Below are positions 31,866 through 44,566 of a DNA stretch of 64,000 bases, piece by piece. The stretch spans positions 248,001 to 312,000 of the forward strand of contig NZ_MECJ01000015.1 of assembly GCF_014596475.1 (NCBI RefSeq), in the 5' to 3' direction. Both the position numbers and the translations under genes were made by a program. Source of the stretch: Streptomyces sp. CBMA152 (GTDB taxonomy: Bacteria; Actinomycetota; Actinomycetes; Streptomycetales; Streptomycetaceae). The notes under the pieces are model-generated. The model saw only the letters and a list, made by a program, of their open reading frames with translations, was not told the DNA's origin and made no database searches. Position 1 is the first letter of the stretch. Every line of letters begins with the position of its first letter.

Positions 31866-33998
31866 ATGCGGCCCGTTTCCAAGATCGAACGTACGGTGGC
31901 GCCCTTCGAGGTCGTCAGTCCCTACCAGCCCAGCGGCGACCAGCCGGCGGCCATCGCCGAGCTGGAGCGACGCATCCGCGCAGGTGAGAAGGATGTCGTC
32001 CTGCTGGGTGCGACCGGCACCGGAAAGTCGGCGACGACTGCCTGGATGATCGAGAAGCTCCAGCGCCCCACGCTCGTCATGGCGCCGAACAAGACGCTGG
32101 CGGCCCAGCTGGCGAACGAGTTCCGCGAGCTGCTGCCCAACAACGCCGTCGAGTACTTCGTCTCGTACTACGACTACTACCAGCCCGAGGCGTACGTCCC
32201 GCAGTCGGACACGTACATCGAGAAGGACTCCTCGATCAACGAGGAGGTCGAGCGGCTGCGCCACTCGGCGACGAACTCGCTGCTCACCCGCCGGGACGTG
32301 ATCGTGGTCGCCTCCGTCTCGTGCATCTACGGCCTCGGTACTCCGCAGGAGTACGTGGACCGGATGGTGCCGCTCAAGGTCGGCGAGGAGATCGACCGCG
32401 ACCAGCTGCTGCGCCGCTTCGTCGACATCCAGTACACGCGCAACGACGTGGCCTTCGCGCGCGGGACCTTCCGGGTGCGCGGCGACACCATCGAGATCTT
32501 CCCGGTCTACGAGGAGCTGGCCGTCCGGATCGAGATGTTCGGCGACGAGATCGAGGCGCTCTCCACCCTCCACCCGCTCACCGGCGAGGTCATCAGCGAG
32601 GACCGCGAGCTCTACATCTTCCCGGCCAGCCACTACGTGGCGGGCCCGGAGCGCATGGAGAAGGCGGTCAACGGCATCGAGAAGGAGCTGGAGCAGCGCC
32701 TGGCCGAGCTGGAGAAGCAGGGCAAGCTCCTGGAGGCCCAGCGGCTGCGGATGCGCACCACGTACGACATCGAGATGCTGCGCCAGATCGGCAGCTGCTC
32801 GGGCGTCGAGAACTACTCGATGCACTTCGACGGCCGCGAACCCGGCACCGCCCCCAACACCCTCCTCGACTACTTCCCGGACGACTTCCTGCTCGTCCTC
32901 GACGAGTCGCACGTCACCGTCCCGCAGATCGGCGCGATGTACGAGGGCGACGCCTCCCGAAAGCGGACGCTGGTCGACCACGGCTTCCGGCTGCCCTCCG
33001 CGATGGACAACCGGCCGCTGAAGTGGGAGGAGTTCCTGGGCCGTATCGGCCAGACCGTCTACCTCTCCGCGACCCCCGGCAAGTACGAGCTGTCGCGCGG
33101 CGACGGCTTCGTGGAGCAGATCATCCGCCCCACCGGCCTGATCGACCCGGAGGTCGTGGTCAAGCCCACCGAGGGCCAGATCGACGACCTGGTGCACGAG
33201 ATCCGCAAGCGCACCGAGAAGGACGAGCGCGTCCTGGTCACCACCCTCACCAAGAAGATGGCCGAGGACCTGACCGACTACTTCCTGGAGATGGGCATCC
33301 AGGTGCGGTACCTGCACAGCGACGTCGACACGCTGCGCCGGGTCGAGCTGCTGCGCGAGCTGCGGGCGGGCGAGTACGACGTCCTGGTCGGCATCAACCT
33401 GCTCCGCGAGGGCCTGGACCTGCCCGAGGTGTCGCTGGTCGCGATCCTCGACGCCGACAAGGAGGGCTTCCTGCGCTCGGGCACCTCGCTGATCCAGACC
33501 ATCGGCCGCGCGGCGCGCAACGTGTCGGGCCAGGTCCATATGTACGCCGACAAGATCACCCCGGCGATGGAGAAGGCCATCGAGGAGACCAACCGCCGCC
33601 GGGAGAAGCAGGTCGCGTACAACAAGGAGCACGGGATCGACCCGCAGCCGCTGCGGAAGAAGATCAACGACATCGTCGCGACCATCGCGCGCGAGGAGGT
33701 CGACACCGAGCAGCTGCTCGGCTCCGGCTACCGCAAGGGCAAGGACGGCAAGGGAGCCAAGGCCCCGGTGCCCTCCCTCGGCGCCAAGGCGGCGAAGTCG
33801 AAGGCGAAGGCGGGCAAGGGCGGCGAGGTGCTGACCGACCGTCCGGCCGCTCAACTCGCCGAGCAGATCGAGGAGATGACCGACCGGATGCGGGCCGCGG
33901 CCGCCGAGCTGCAGTTCGAGATCGCCGCCCGGTTGCGGGACGAAGTCGGGGAGCTGAAGAAGGAGTTGCGGCAGATGCGGGAGGCGGGCCAGGCCTGA
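31866..33998 (+). CDS. uvrB: Excinuclease ABC subunit B
   Basis: 710-aa helicase-like damage-verification subunit of nucleotide-excision repair, which receives DNA from UvrA and recruits UvrC. Walker A is GATGTGKS (about residues 49-56), the beta-hairpin is [21 protein letters not shown], motif II is [11 protein letters not shown], and the motif V/VI region is [16 protein letters not shown]. The C-terminal UVR domain ([38 protein letters not shown]) binds UvrC and UvrA. A basic Lys/Ala/Gly linker precedes it. A leaderless damage-type promoter directly upstream indicates inducible expression. Confidence 0.99.
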   Translation: MRPVSKIERTVAPFEVVSPYQPSGDQPAAIAELERRIRAGEKDVVLLGATGTGKSATTAWMIEKLQRPTLVMAPNKTLAAQLANEFRELLPNNAVEYFVSYYDYYQPEAYVPQSDTYIEKDSSINEEVERLRHSATNSLLTRRDVIVVASVSCIYGLGTPQEYVDRMVPLKVGEEIDRDQLLRRFVDIQYTRNDVAFARGTFRVRGDTIEIFPVYEELAVRIEMFGDEIEALSTLHPLTGEVISEDRELYIFPASHYVAGPERMEKAVNGIEKELEQRLAELEKQGKLLEAQRLRMRTTYDIEMLRQIGSCSGVENYSMHFDGREPGTAPNTLLDYFPDDFLLVLDESHVTVPQIGAMYEGDASRKRTLVDHGFRLPSAMDNRPLKWEEFLGRIGQTVYLSATPGKYELSRGDGFVEQIIRPTGLIDPEVVVKPTEGQIDDLVHEIRKRTEKDERVLVTTLTKKMAEDLTDYFLEMGIQVRYLHSDVDTLRRVELLRELRAGEYDVLVGINLLREGLDLPEVSLVAILDADKEGFLRSGTSLIQTIGRAARNVSGQVHMYADKITPAMEKAIEETNRRREKQVAYNKEHGIDPQPLRKKINDIVATIAREEVDTEQLLGSGYRKGKDGKGAKAPVPSLGAKAAKSKAKAGKGGEVLTDRPAAQLAEQIEEMTDRMRAAAAELQFEIAARLRDEVGELKKELRQMREAGQA

Positions 33999-34117
33999 GC
34001 GGGCCGCGCCCGGTGTGTTGCAAGACCGCCACAAAACAGGCCTGCGTGGTGGCGCCCGTCGCGCCACTGCGTAGGGTTCGGCCCGGAGAACGTAAGAAAG
34101 CGGAGAGGGGACAGCGC

Positions 34118-34696
34118 GTGACGGTCAATCTGACCAAGGGCCAGGCGATCAGCCTGGAGAAGCAGGGTGGCGGCACCCTGACCGCGGTGCGGATGGGGCT
34201 CGGCTGGCAGGCGGCGCCGCGCCGCGGGCTGTTCGGCTCGCGCACCCGGGAGATCGACCTGGACGCCTCGGCGGTGCTCTTCGCCGACAAGCAGCCGGTG
34301 GACGTGGTGTTCTTCCGTCACCTCGTGAGCGACGACGGCTCGGTGCGCCACACCGGCGACAACCTGGTGGGCGGCGCGGGCCAGGGCGGTGACGACGAGT
34401 CGATCCTGGTCGACCTCCAGCGCGTCCCGGTCCACATCGACCAGATCGTCTTCACGGTGAACTCGTTCACCGGCCAGACGTTCCAGGAGGTGCAGAACGC
34501 CTTCTGCCGCATCGTCGACGAGACCAACGGCCAGGAGCTGGCGCGCTACACGCTGGACGGCGGCGGTCAGTACACGGCGCAGATCATGGCCAAGGTGCAC
34601 CGCTCGGGCGCCGGCTGGCAGATGACCGCCATCGGCAACCCGTCCAACGGCCGCACCTTCCAGGACCTGATGCCGGCGATCCTGCCGCACCTGTAG
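34118..34696 (+). CDS. TerD-family stress protein
   Basis: 192-aa TerD domain protein of the tellurite/stress-response family. Recognisable are VNLTKGQAISLEK at the N-terminus, the acidic Ca2+-site sequence EIDLDASAVLFADKQPVDVVFF, the segment HTGDNLVGGAGQGGDDESILVDL (second acidic loop), and IVFTVNSFTGQTFQEVQNAFCRIVDE. TerD proteins bind calcium through these loops; tellurite resistance itself is not a safe prediction. GTG at 34118 has GGAGAGGGG upstream. It is followed 122 bp later by a larger protein with a TerD-like N-terminus. Confidence 0.92.
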   Translation: MTVNLTKGQAISLEKQGGGTLTAVRMGLGWQAAPRRGLFGSRTREIDLDASAVLFADKQPVDVVFFRHLVSDDGSVRHTGDNLVGGAGQGGDDESILVDLQRVPVHIDQIVFTVNSFTGQTFQEVQNAFCRIVDETNGQELARYTLDGGGQYTAQIMAKVHRSGAGWQMTAIGNPSNGRTFQDLMPAILPHL

Positions 34697-34818
34697 GCGC
34701 GGCCCGCACGCAGGCACCACCGGCCGCCACGGCCGTCATCGCAGCTCCCGGAGGTACGCCGCCGGGAGCTGTCGCGCACCACGTGCACCACCGGCAACTC
34801 GACGAGGGGACAAGAGCG

Positions 34819-36738
34819 ATGACGGCCGAGCTGGTACGGGGACAGAACCACCCCCTGCCCCGGACCCGACTGGAGATCCGGGTGTCGGCCGGTACGCCGG
34901 TCGTCGCGGGCGCCACCCTCGGGGACGAGACCGGCACGGTGCGCGGGACGGAGTGGGTCGCGCACCCCGGCTCGCCCACGCTCCCGGGCCTGGAGGTGTC
35001 CCGGCAGGCTGCCGCCGACCACCGGCTCGCCGTCGACCTGGAGGCGCTGCCGCAGGAGGTGCACCGGGTGAGCGTGCTGCTCGCGCTGCCGCTCGGGACC
35101 GCCGGGCCCAGCCGGTTCGCCGCCGTGGCCGCGCCCTTCGTGGCCGTCACCGGTCTCGACGGCACAGAAGTCGTCAGCTACACGATCACCGGCCTGGACG
35201 CCGAGTCGGCGGTCGTCGCGCTGGAGCTGTACCTGCGCAACGGCGCCTGGAAGGTCCGCGCGATCGGCCAGGGCTACGCGGGCGGCCTCGCTGACATGCT
35301 CGTCGACCAGGGGCTTCCGCAGGCCCGTCAGCTCGCCGAGACCATCCTCGACGCGGTCGCGCTCGGCGCCTCCCGCTCGGTCGCGGCGCCCCCGCCCCGT
35401 ACGTCCGACGAGGCCCGGGTGCGGGCCGGGGCGGCGAGTACAGCAGGGACAGACGGCGGCCAGGCGGACACCGCACCGCCACAGACGGCCGCCCAGCGGC
35501 CCCTCACAGGCGCCGGGCCCATCGACTACGCGCACCCGCGCCGCCAGACCAGCGCGCCCCCGCCGGCGCCCACCGCCCCGCCCGCGGCCCCCGGTGAGCC
35601 GCCGCGTCCGGTAGCGGGCGACGCCACCGGGTGGTCGATGGACGAGCGGCTCTACAACCAGGTGTGGGGCATGTTCGAGGACCTGGCCCGCACCACCGCC
35701 GCGTACCGCAGCGCCGTCGACTTCGCGGACTCGCGGATGGAGCAGGAGCTCGACCGGGTCCTCTCCGATCCGCGCAGCCGGATCGGCTCCACCGGCGACC
35801 ACGCGCGCGAGGAGGCCGCCGCGCGCCGCGAGGAGCTGGTCGGCCGGGCCCAGGAGGCCTTCGACCGGGACGTGGCGCAGCTGACCGCCGAGTCCGAGGT
35901 CGTCGAGCCCGCCCTGCCGCCCGCCTACGCGAGCTGGGACAACCCCGTCTGGCACGGCTACCGCACCCCGATGGAGATCCCGATGGCGCTGCGCGTCGGC
36001 GACCTCCGGCTGCCGGAGCGGCCCGAGCTGCGGATTCCGATGCTGGTGCGGCTGCCCCTTGAGCGCGGACTGTGGATCGACTCCGGCCGGTCCGACGCCG
36101 AGGCCACCGACTTCATGGACGCCGAGCAGGTCAAGGGTCTTGCCGTGGAGACGGCGGTGGCGCTCGCGGCGCGGCTGCTCGCGGTCTATCCGGCGGGGGA
36201 GTTCGCGGTGCACGTCATCGACCCGGCGGGCGCGGCGGCGGGCGCCCTCGCCCCGCTGACCGGGTCGGGCGTGCTGGCCGCGCCGCCCGCCGTCGGCGCC
36301 CAGGGCGTGGCGGCCGTCCTGACCGGGCTCACCGAGCGCCTCGACCTGCTGCAGATGGCCGCGCGCGGCGGTGCCGGGGCGGACGCGCTGCCGCCCGGCA
36401 TGGACATGGCCGAGCAGCTGCTGATCGTCAACGACTTCCCGCACGGCTTCGACGACCGCGCGGTGAACCAGCTGCGCTATCTCGCCGACGAGGGCCCGTC
36501 GGTCGGGGTCCATCTGCTGATGGTCGCGGACCGAGAGGACGCCAGCGCGTACGGCCCGGTGCTCCAGCCGCTGTGGCGCTCGCTGCTGCGGCTCACACCG
36601 GTCCCGGACGACCACCTCGCGGATCCCTGGGTGGGGCACACCTGGACGTACGAGCCGCCGCTGGTGCCGCCCGGCAGCGCGATCCTCGGGAAGGTGCTCG
36701 GGCAGGTCGCCGAGGCCCGCCGCGCTTGGCCCCGTTGA
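34819..36738 (+). CDS. TerD-like domain fused to an FtsK/HerA-like NTPase-fold region without a P-loop
   Basis: 639 aa. Residues 1-165 follow a divergent TerD pattern (TRLEIRVSAGTPVVAGATLGDETG ... YTITGLDAESAVVALELYLRNGAWKVRAIGQGYAGGLADML). A Pro/Ala-rich linker (about 190-265) follows, then a helical/coiled section (about 275-350), and a C-terminal region (about 380-639) reminiscent of FtsK/HerA-like ATPases: RIPMLVRLPLERGLWIDSG where a P-loop would lie, a Walker-B-like LLIVNDFP, and LRYLADEGPSVGVHLLMVADRE. No Walker A Gly-Lys-Thr/Ser is visible, so ATPase activity is unlikely. Fusion of TerD with P-loop-like domains fits proposed membrane-linked Ter stress complexes. A GAGGGGA site supports the ATG. 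Confidence 0.68.
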   Translation: MTAELVRGQNHPLPRTRLEIRVSAGTPVVAGATLGDETGTVRGTEWVAHPGSPTLPGLEVSRQAAADHRLAVDLEALPQEVHRVSVLLALPLGTAGPSRFAAVAAPFVAVTGLDGTEVVSYTITGLDAESAVVALELYLRNGAWKVRAIGQGYAGGLADMLVDQGLPQARQLAETILDAVALGASRSVAAPPPRTSDEARVRAGAASTAGTDGGQADTAPPQTAAQRPLTGAGPIDYAHPRRQTSAPPPAPTAPPAAPGEPPRPVAGDATGWSMDERLYNQVWGMFEDLARTTAAYRSAVDFADSRMEQELDRVLSDPRSRIGSTGDHAREEAAARREELVGRAQEAFDRDVAQLTAESEVVEPALPPAYASWDNPVWHGYRTPMEIPMALRVGDLRLPERPELRIPMLVRLPLERGLWIDSGRSDAEATDFMDAEQVKGLAVETAVALAARLLAVYPAGEFAVHVIDPAGAAAGALAPLTGSGVLAAPPAVGAQGVAAVLTGLTERLDLLQMAARGGAGADALPPGMDMAEQLLIVNDFPHGFDDRAVNQLRYLADEGPSVGVHLLMVADREDASAYGPVLQPLWRSLLRLTPVPDDHLADPWVGHTWTYEPPLVPPGSAILGKVLGQVAEARRAWPR

Positions 36739-36860
36739 GCGGGCCGCGGAGCGGGGCCGCAGAGCGGGGCCGGACGAGGCGAGGGGCGTGCGCGGGCTCG
36801 TGCGCGCCCCTTCGTACTCCCCTTGCACATCCACCGACTTGGCTTTCCCTTACCCATCCC

Positions 36861-37050
36861 TTTACCTTCTCTTGGTGATTGGGGTAGGCTTCCGATATCG
36901 GAGGGGAGTACTCCCGACTGCGGCGTTCCCGTCAGTACGGACCGATCGACCGGTCCCGGGACACCGGCTCGCGGCACGGCACGTGCCCGGGTGGAGGAGA
37001 CCTCCGGCAGCGACGACGCTGATCAGTAGCGGTACGAAGCCGGAGGCACA
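36861..37050 (+). promoter_or_regulatory. Promoter and structured leader of terC (terC-motif or yybP-ykoY-like RNA candidate)
   Basis: TTTACC (36861-36866), 18-bp spacer and TAGGCT (36885-36890) form a promoter. The leader of about 150 nt contains GATATCGGAGGGG, the palindrome GGAGTACTCC (36905-36914), a hairpin ACTGCGG/CCG-T-CAGT (36917-36936), and a GGACC/GGTCC stem (36939-36957). The GGGGAGTA block recalls the start of the manganese-sensing yybP-ykoY riboswitch, and a terC RNA motif is described upstream of actinobacterial terC genes. I cannot tell which applies by eye. This accounts for the 312-bp gap 36739-37050. Confidence 0.5.
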
Positions 37051-38031
37051 GTGGACGTTTCCTTGACCCTGTGGGTGCTGACCATTCTCGGTCTGTGCGC
37101 CCTCATCGCGGTCGACTTCTTCATCGGGCGCAAGCCCCATGACGTGTCGGTCAGAGAAGCCGGAATCTGGACGGTCGTCTGGATCGTGCTCGCCGCGCTG
37201 TTCGGCATCGGCCTGCTGATCTTCGGCAACAGCCAGGCGTCCGGCGAGTTCTTCGCGGGCTTCATCACCGAGAAGTCGCTCTCCGTCGACAACCTCTTCG
37301 TCTTCATCCTGATCATGGCGAAGTTCTCGGTGCCGAGCCATCTCCAGCAGCGCGTGCTGCTCTTCGGTGTGCTCATAGCCCTGGTGCTGCGGGCGATATT
37401 CATCGCGGCCGGCGCCGCCGTCATCGCCAACTTCTCGTGGGTCTTCTACCTCTTCGGCGCGTTCCTGATCTACACCGCGTGGAAGCTGATCCAGGAGGCG
37501 CGCTCCGGCGACGAGGAAGAGGAGTTCGAGGAGAACCGGCTGCTCAAGTCCATCGAGCAGCGGTTCGGTGTCGCCGACCGGTACCACGGCACCAAGCTCT
37601 TCATCGAGCGCAACGGCAAGCGGATCCTCACCCCGCTGATGGTCGTCATGCTCGCCATCGGCACCACCGACGTGCTGTTCGCGATGGACTCCATACCGGC
37701 GATCTTCGGCCTGACCCAGGACCCGTACATCGTCTTCACCGCCAACGCGTTCGCGCTGATGGGCCTGCGCCAGCTGTACTTCCTCATCGGCGGGCTGCTC
37801 AAGAAGCTGGTTCACCTGAGCTACGGCCTGTCGGTGATCCTCGGCTTCATCGGCGTGAAGCTGGTGCTGCACGCGCTGCACGAGAACGGGGTGAACGTCC
37901 CCGAGATCTCCATCCCCCTCTCGCTCGGCGTCATCTGCGGCGTGCTGGTCATCACCACCGTCACCAGCCTGATGGCCACCAGGAAGCAGGCTCCGGCCGA
38001 GGTGGATCGGCCGGAGAACGTCGAGGTCTGA
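37051..38031 (+). CDS. terC: TerC-family integral membrane protein (Alx-like)
   Basis: 326-aa membrane protein with about eight or nine hydrophobic segments. Family landmarks are the acidic membrane motif FITEKSLSVDNLFVF, the second one IGTTDVLFAMDSIPAIFGLTQDPYIVFTANAFALMGLRQLYF, and HLSYGLSVILGFIGVKL. The Alx/TerC family exports manganese or supplies metal to exported proteins; tellurite resistance is only the historical name. GTG start with GGAGG 4-8 nt upstream. A structured leader RNA upstream suggests control by metal or pH. Confidence 0.93.
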   Translation: MDVSLTLWVLTILGLCALIAVDFFIGRKPHDVSVREAGIWTVVWIVLAALFGIGLLIFGNSQASGEFFAGFITEKSLSVDNLFVFILIMAKFSVPSHLQQRVLLFGVLIALVLRAIFIAAGAAVIANFSWVFYLFGAFLIYTAWKLIQEARSGDEEEEFEENRLLKSIEQRFGVADRYHGTKLFIERNGKRILTPLMVVMLAIGTTDVLFAMDSIPAIFGLTQDPYIVFTANAFALMGLRQLYFLIGGLLKKLVHLSYGLSVILGFIGVKLVLHALHENGVNVPEISIPLSLGVICGVLVITTVTSLMATRKQAPAEVDRPENVEV

Positions 38032-38119
38032 CCTCGTACGGCGTAGCGGAATCACGTACACCGGCCGGACGGAATCGCGGTTGCCGGGACCGCCGGCCGG
38101 TGTTTGCTTGGACGGGAGA

Positions 38120-38138
38120 GCTCCCGGTTCGCGGGAGC
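38120..38138 (+). terminator. Hairpin after terC
   Basis: GCTCCCG (38120-38126) pairs with CGGGAGC (38132-38138), loop GTTCG, 22 bp before the next start codon. It is weak for a terminator, so partial read-through into the small gene is possible. Confidence 0.45.
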
Positions 38139-38159
38139 GCCGCGGACCAGGAGGAACCC

Positions 38160-38465
38160 ATGAAGTTCGCGCAGATCATCGACTTCGAGACCGAGCGCGC
38201 CGACGAGATGCGCGACCTCATCCGCAGGTACGAGGAGAAGGCGCGCGCCGAGGGCCGCAAGATCGCGCCCGTCCGCCGCACCCTGCTCAAGGACCGGGAC
38301 AACCCGAACCGCTATCTGGCGGTGGTCGAGTTCGACTCGTACGAGGAGGCCATGGCCAACAGCGACAACCCCGAGACCACCGAACTCTCCAAGCAGCTCG
38401 CCGCGCTCTCGACCCGGGCGCCCGCCTTCACCAACTGTGACATCCAGGAGCAGGGAGACCTGTAG
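38160..38465 (+). CDS. Small alpha/beta protein, unknown function
   Basis: 101 aa, soluble. The pattern FAQIIDFETERADEMRDLIRRYEEKARAEGRK ... RTLLKDRDNPNRYLAVVEFDSYEEAMANSDNPETTELSKQLAAL is the beta-alpha-beta layout of dimeric ferredoxin-like alpha/beta barrels such as antibiotic-biosynthesis monooxygenase or stress-responsive folds. No catalytic residues can be named. GGAGGA lies 5-10 nt before the ATG. The MFS transporter gene converges on it with a 6-bp gap. Confidence 0.75.
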   Translation: MKFAQIIDFETERADEMRDLIRRYEEKARAEGRKIAPVRRTLLKDRDNPNRYLAVVEFDSYEEAMANSDNPETTELSKQLAALSTRAPAFTNCDIQEQGDL

Positions 38466-38471
38466 GCCGCG

Positions 38472-39788
38472 TCACGCGGGTGCCGGCTCCGCTCCCGTCT
38501 CGGCCGGTGACGGCGCCGGACGGGTCTCCGGCAGCAGCGCGAAACAGCCCAGGCTCAGCAGCGCGACCCCGGTCAGATAGGCCGCGACGCCCCACGGCGG
38601 CCCGTCGCCGCGCGCCAGCGCGGTCGCCACGACCGGGGTCAGCGCCCCGCCGAGCACCCCGCCCAGGTTGTAGCCGACGGCCGCGCCCGTGCACCGCACC
38701 CGGGGCTCGTAGAGCTCCGGCAGATACGCGGCGATCACCGCGAACGTGGTGATGAACGCGAGCATCGCGCCCAGGAAACCGGCGAACATCAGCAGTGGCT
38801 CGGCGGTCTCCAGCAGCGCGATCATCGGGAACATCCACAGTGCGCTGGCCGTGCAGCCCACGAGGCAGAGCGGCCGCCGACCGTAGCGGTCGCCGAGCAG
38901 GGCCGCCAGCGGCGTCACCGCGCCCTCGACGGCGACGGCGGCCATGATGCAGACGAGCATGACCGTACGGCTCACGCCGAGCTGTACGGTGCCGTAGGCG
39001 AGGGACCAGGTGGTGACCGCGTAGAACACGGCGTATCCGATCGAGAGCGCCCCGGCGGTCAGCAGGACGAGGCGCCAGTGGTCGCGGGCCACCTCCATCA
39101 GGGGCAGCCTGGCCGGTTCGCGGATCTCCTGGAACTGCGGGGTCTCGGCGAGGGACGAGCGCAGCAGCAGTCCGCCCGCGGCCAGAACTCCCGCGCCCCA
39201 GAAGGGAATTCGCCACCCCCAGTCCCGGAACTCGGCGTCGCTCAGTCCTGCGGACAGAGCCAGCATCAGGCCGTTGGCCAGCAGGAACCCCACCGAGGGG
39301 CCCATCTGCGGAAACGACGACCACAGTGCCCGGCGCCGTGCGGGCGCGTGCTCGACCGCCAGCAGGACCGCCCCGCCCCACTCGCCGCCGACCCCGAGTC
39401 CCTGCAGAAAGCGCAGAAGCAGCAGCAGTACGGGCGCGGCCGCGCCGATCGTCGCGTACGGGGGTACGCAGCCGACGGCGACCGTCGTCGCACCGGTCAG
39501 GAACAGCGAGAGAAAGAGCACCGGGCGGCGTCCGTAGCGGTCACCGATGTGACCGAAGACGACAGAACCGAGCGGCCGGGCGAGGAACCCGATCCCAAAG
39601 GTGGCGAAGGCGGCCAGAGTTCCGGCCAGCGGGGAGAACGTGGGAAAGAACAGCGGGCCCAGGACGAGCGCGGCGGCCGTCCCGTACGCGAAGAAGTCAT
39701 AGAACTCGACCGCGGTGCCCGCCAGGGAGGCGCCGGCGAGCCGCAGCATCGAGGGTGGTGTGACGGGAGAGATGGGTGAGGAGCGCAT
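38472..39788 (-). CDS. MFS transporter, metabolite:H+ symporter type
   Basis: 438-aa 12-helix transporter. The N-terminal GTAVEFYDFFAYGTAAALVLGPLFFP, the loop RPLGSVVFGHIGDRYGRRPVLF (MFS signature, repeated as LGDRYGRRPLCL after helix 8), and RFLQGLGVGGEWGGAVLLAVEHAP are diagnostic of the MHS subfamily (ProP, ShiA, KgtP-like uptake of organic acids, betaine or shikimate). The substrate cannot be fixed. It has no close operon partner. Confidence 0.9.
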   Translation of the reverse strand: MRSSPISPVTPPSMLRLAGASLAGTAVEFYDFFAYGTAAALVLGPLFFPTFSPLAGTLAAFATFGIGFLARPLGSVVFGHIGDRYGRRPVLFLSLFLTGATTVAVGCVPPYATIGAAAPVLLLLLRFLQGLGVGGEWGGAVLLAVEHAPARRRALWSSFPQMGPSVGFLLANGLMLALSAGLSDAEFRDWGWRIPFWGAGVLAAGGLLLRSSLAETPQFQEIREPARLPLMEVARDHWRLVLLTAGALSIGYAVFYAVTTWSLAYGTVQLGVSRTVMLVCIMAAVAVEGAVTPLAALLGDRYGRRPLCLVGCTASALWMFPMIALLETAEPLLMFAGFLGAMLAFITTFAVIAAYLPELYEPRVRCTGAAVGYNLGGVLGGALTPVVATALARGDGPPWGVAAYLTGVALLSLGCFALLPETRPAPSPAETGAEPAPA

Positions 39789-39913
39789 ATCGCGCCAACT
39801 ACCCGTGATCGTCGGCGGTTACGGGGGGCGTGCGGAAGCGCGAGCGCGGGAGAAGTGAGCTGGTGGTACGGGGTTTCGCCGCCCCGAAGGCATCCCGCGC
39901 CGGTCCGGGCGGG

Positions 39914-40570
39914 CTACCAGCCCCGGGCGCGCCACTCCGGCAGCTTCGGGCGCTCCTCGCCGAGCGTGGTGTCGTTGCCGTGGCCCGGGTAGACCCAGGT
40001 CTCGTCGGGCAGGACGGCGAAGAGCTTGGTCTCGACGTCGTGGAGGAGGCTGGCGAACGCCTTCGGGTCCTTGTGCGTGTTGCCGACGCCGCCCGGGAAG
40101 AGGCAGTCGCCGGTGAACAGGTGCGGGTGGCCGTGCGGGTCGTCGTAGACCAGCGCGATGGAGCCGGGGGTATGGCCGACCAGATGGCGGGCGGTCAGCT
40201 CGACCCGGCCGACCCGGATCGTGTCCCCGTCTTCGACGGGGACGTCGGTCGGGACCGGGATGCCGTCGGCGTCGTGGCGGCCCGCGTAGGTCGTCGCGCC
40301 GGTGGCGGCGACGACCTCGGCGAGTGCCTGCCAGTGGTCGCCGTGACGGTGGGTGGTGACGACGGACTTGATGCCGTCGTCACCGATCAGCGTCAGGAGG
40401 GTGTGGGGCTCGGCCGCCGCGTCGATCAGCAGCTGCTCGCCGGTGGCCCGGCAGCGCAGCAGATACGCGTTGTTGTCCATCGCGCCGACCGCGACCTTCG
40501 AGATCATCAGATCCGGCAGCTCGTGCACATCCGCCGGACCGCCGACCTTCACCGCTCCGCTGTACGTCAT
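39914..40570 (-). CDS. Metallo-beta-lactamase-fold hydrolase
   Basis: 218 aa. The metal-binding motif is THRHGDHWQAL (HxHxDH), with later ligands in HLVGHTPGSIAL, FTGDCLFPGG and VYPGHGNDTTLGEERP, the complete set of a glyoxalase II-like dinuclear metal site. NNAYLLRC and the short length suggest a thioesterase or glyoxalase II-type hydrolase, perhaps working with mycothiol thioesters. TAGGCT lies 6 nt before the ATG on the minus strand, so it is likely leaderless. The mycothiol-type isomerase gene is 21 bp upstream on the same strand. Confidence 0.88.
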   Translation of the reverse strand: MTYSGAVKVGGPADVHELPDLMISKVAVGAMDNNAYLLRCRATGEQLLIDAAAEPHTLLTLIGDDGIKSVVTTHRHGDHWQALAEVVAATGATTYAGRHDADGIPVPTDVPVEDGDTIRVGRVELTARHLVGHTPGSIALVYDDPHGHPHLFTGDCLFPGGVGNTHKDPKAFASLLHDVETKLFAVLPDETWVYPGHGNDTTLGEERPKLPEWRARGW

Positions 40571-40591
40571 GGCTTCAGCCTAGCCCGGTGA

Positions 40592-41278
40592 TCACAGTGG
40601 CGGCAGGGCGGGCAGGGAGCCGCCGGAGACCTCCAGGGCGGCGCCGTCGCGGCGGCCCGCGAGCCAGCCCAGCAGGTCCCAGGGGGAACCGCCGACGGTG
40701 ACCGGGGTGCCCGCGTCGCCGCCGGTGCGCAGGGTGTGGCCGTTGTTGCCGGTGAGGGTGATCGGCGGGACCGTCGGGTTGCCGCTGAAGCGGTCGGCCA
40801 GGAACTGGATCTCGCGCCGCACGAACTCGTCCGGCAGGTTCTCCAGCTCGTAGCCGACGCCCAGGTCGACGTGGTGCAGCTCGACCTCGATCAGGCGGCG
40901 GAACGGGATGCGGGAGGCGGAGTCCTTCACGCCGTTGCGCAGCTCGACCGTGCGGCTCCAGTCGGCGGGCCGGGCGCCCTCCTCCTGGAAGCGGGCCGCG
41001 CTCTCGCGCAGGTCGGCGAGGTGGACGTCGAGCGGGCGGGCCGCGTCGCGCGCGATGTCGGCGTCACGCGCCTCACCGCTCTCGTACATGGGGCGCCCGG
41101 CGAGCACGTTGACGAGCGCGTCCGCGTTGCGGGCGACATGGGCGAGCAGATGGCCGCGGCTCCAGCCCGGCAGCCGTGACGGCGCGGCGACCGCCGCGTT
41201 GTCCAGTGCGGCGGCTGCGCTGAGCAGCCGGTCGGTGGCTTCCCGTACAGAGTCCAGGTCGTGGGCGTGATCAATCAT
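40592..41278 (-). CDS. Maleylpyruvate isomerase-family, mycothiol-dependent-type enzyme
   Basis: 228 aa with the MDMPI_N (DinB-like) four-helix domain: [37 protein letters not shown], and [17 protein letters not shown]. The two His clusters (HLLAH, ELHHVD) are the expected metal ligands. A C-terminal domain follows (about 155-228). Members use mycothiol to isomerise maleylpyruvate or conjugate toxins, but the exact substrate is unknown. ATG at 41278 is preceded by TATCGT with a 7-nt gap, so it is probably leaderless. It is likely co-transcribed with the metallo-hydrolase gene, which would pair conjugation with thioester hydrolysis. Confidence 0.85.
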   Translation of the reverse strand: MIDHAHDLDSVREATDRLLSAAAALDNAAVAAPSRLPGWSRGHLLAHVARNADALVNVLAGRPMYESGEARDADIARDAARPLDVHLADLRESAARFQEEGARPADWSRTVELRNGVKDSASRIPFRRLIEVELHHVDLGVGYELENLPDEFVRREIQFLADRFSGNPTVPPITLTGNNGHTLRTGGDAGTPVTVGGSPWDLLGWLAGRRDGAALEVSGGSLPALPPL

Positions 41279-41357
41279 GAGGCCGACGATAGCCCCGCCA
41301 CTCATTCGGGTGAAGCCGGTTGGACGAGTCCGTAAATCGAATGCGCGTGCTATAGGC

Positions 41358-41380
41358 TCGTCAGTGGCATCAGGCATCCT
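41358..41380 (+). promoter_or_regulatory. Degenerate damage-type promoter before uvrA
   Basis: TCGTCAGTG (41358-41366), 8 bp, CATCCT (41375-41380). The first block is nearly consensus but the -10 box lacks its first T. The leader would be about 85-90 nt, unlike the leaderless uvrB and uvrC. Weak support. Confidence 0.3.
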
Positions 41381-41474
41381 TGGCTGTAAACCGAACCATC
41401 GCCCTGGCGACCCCCCCATAGTCTGAGACGGGGGTTCCGCCCCCTGCTTCTCTCCAAGAAAGGTGCGGACCGGC

Positions 41475-44420
<2,946 letters not shown>

Positions 44421-44566
44421 GCCGCTCGGTCCCGGGGGTTCGCCCCCCCGGGGGCTCCCTGGCCGTCCGGTTGCCGCCTGCGGCGGGCGAGTTCCCCACC
44501 CCGCCCCTTCCCTAAAGCCCTGGGCGGGCGGCCGGGTTCTTTGGCTGGCCGCCGGTGGGGGCTTGT

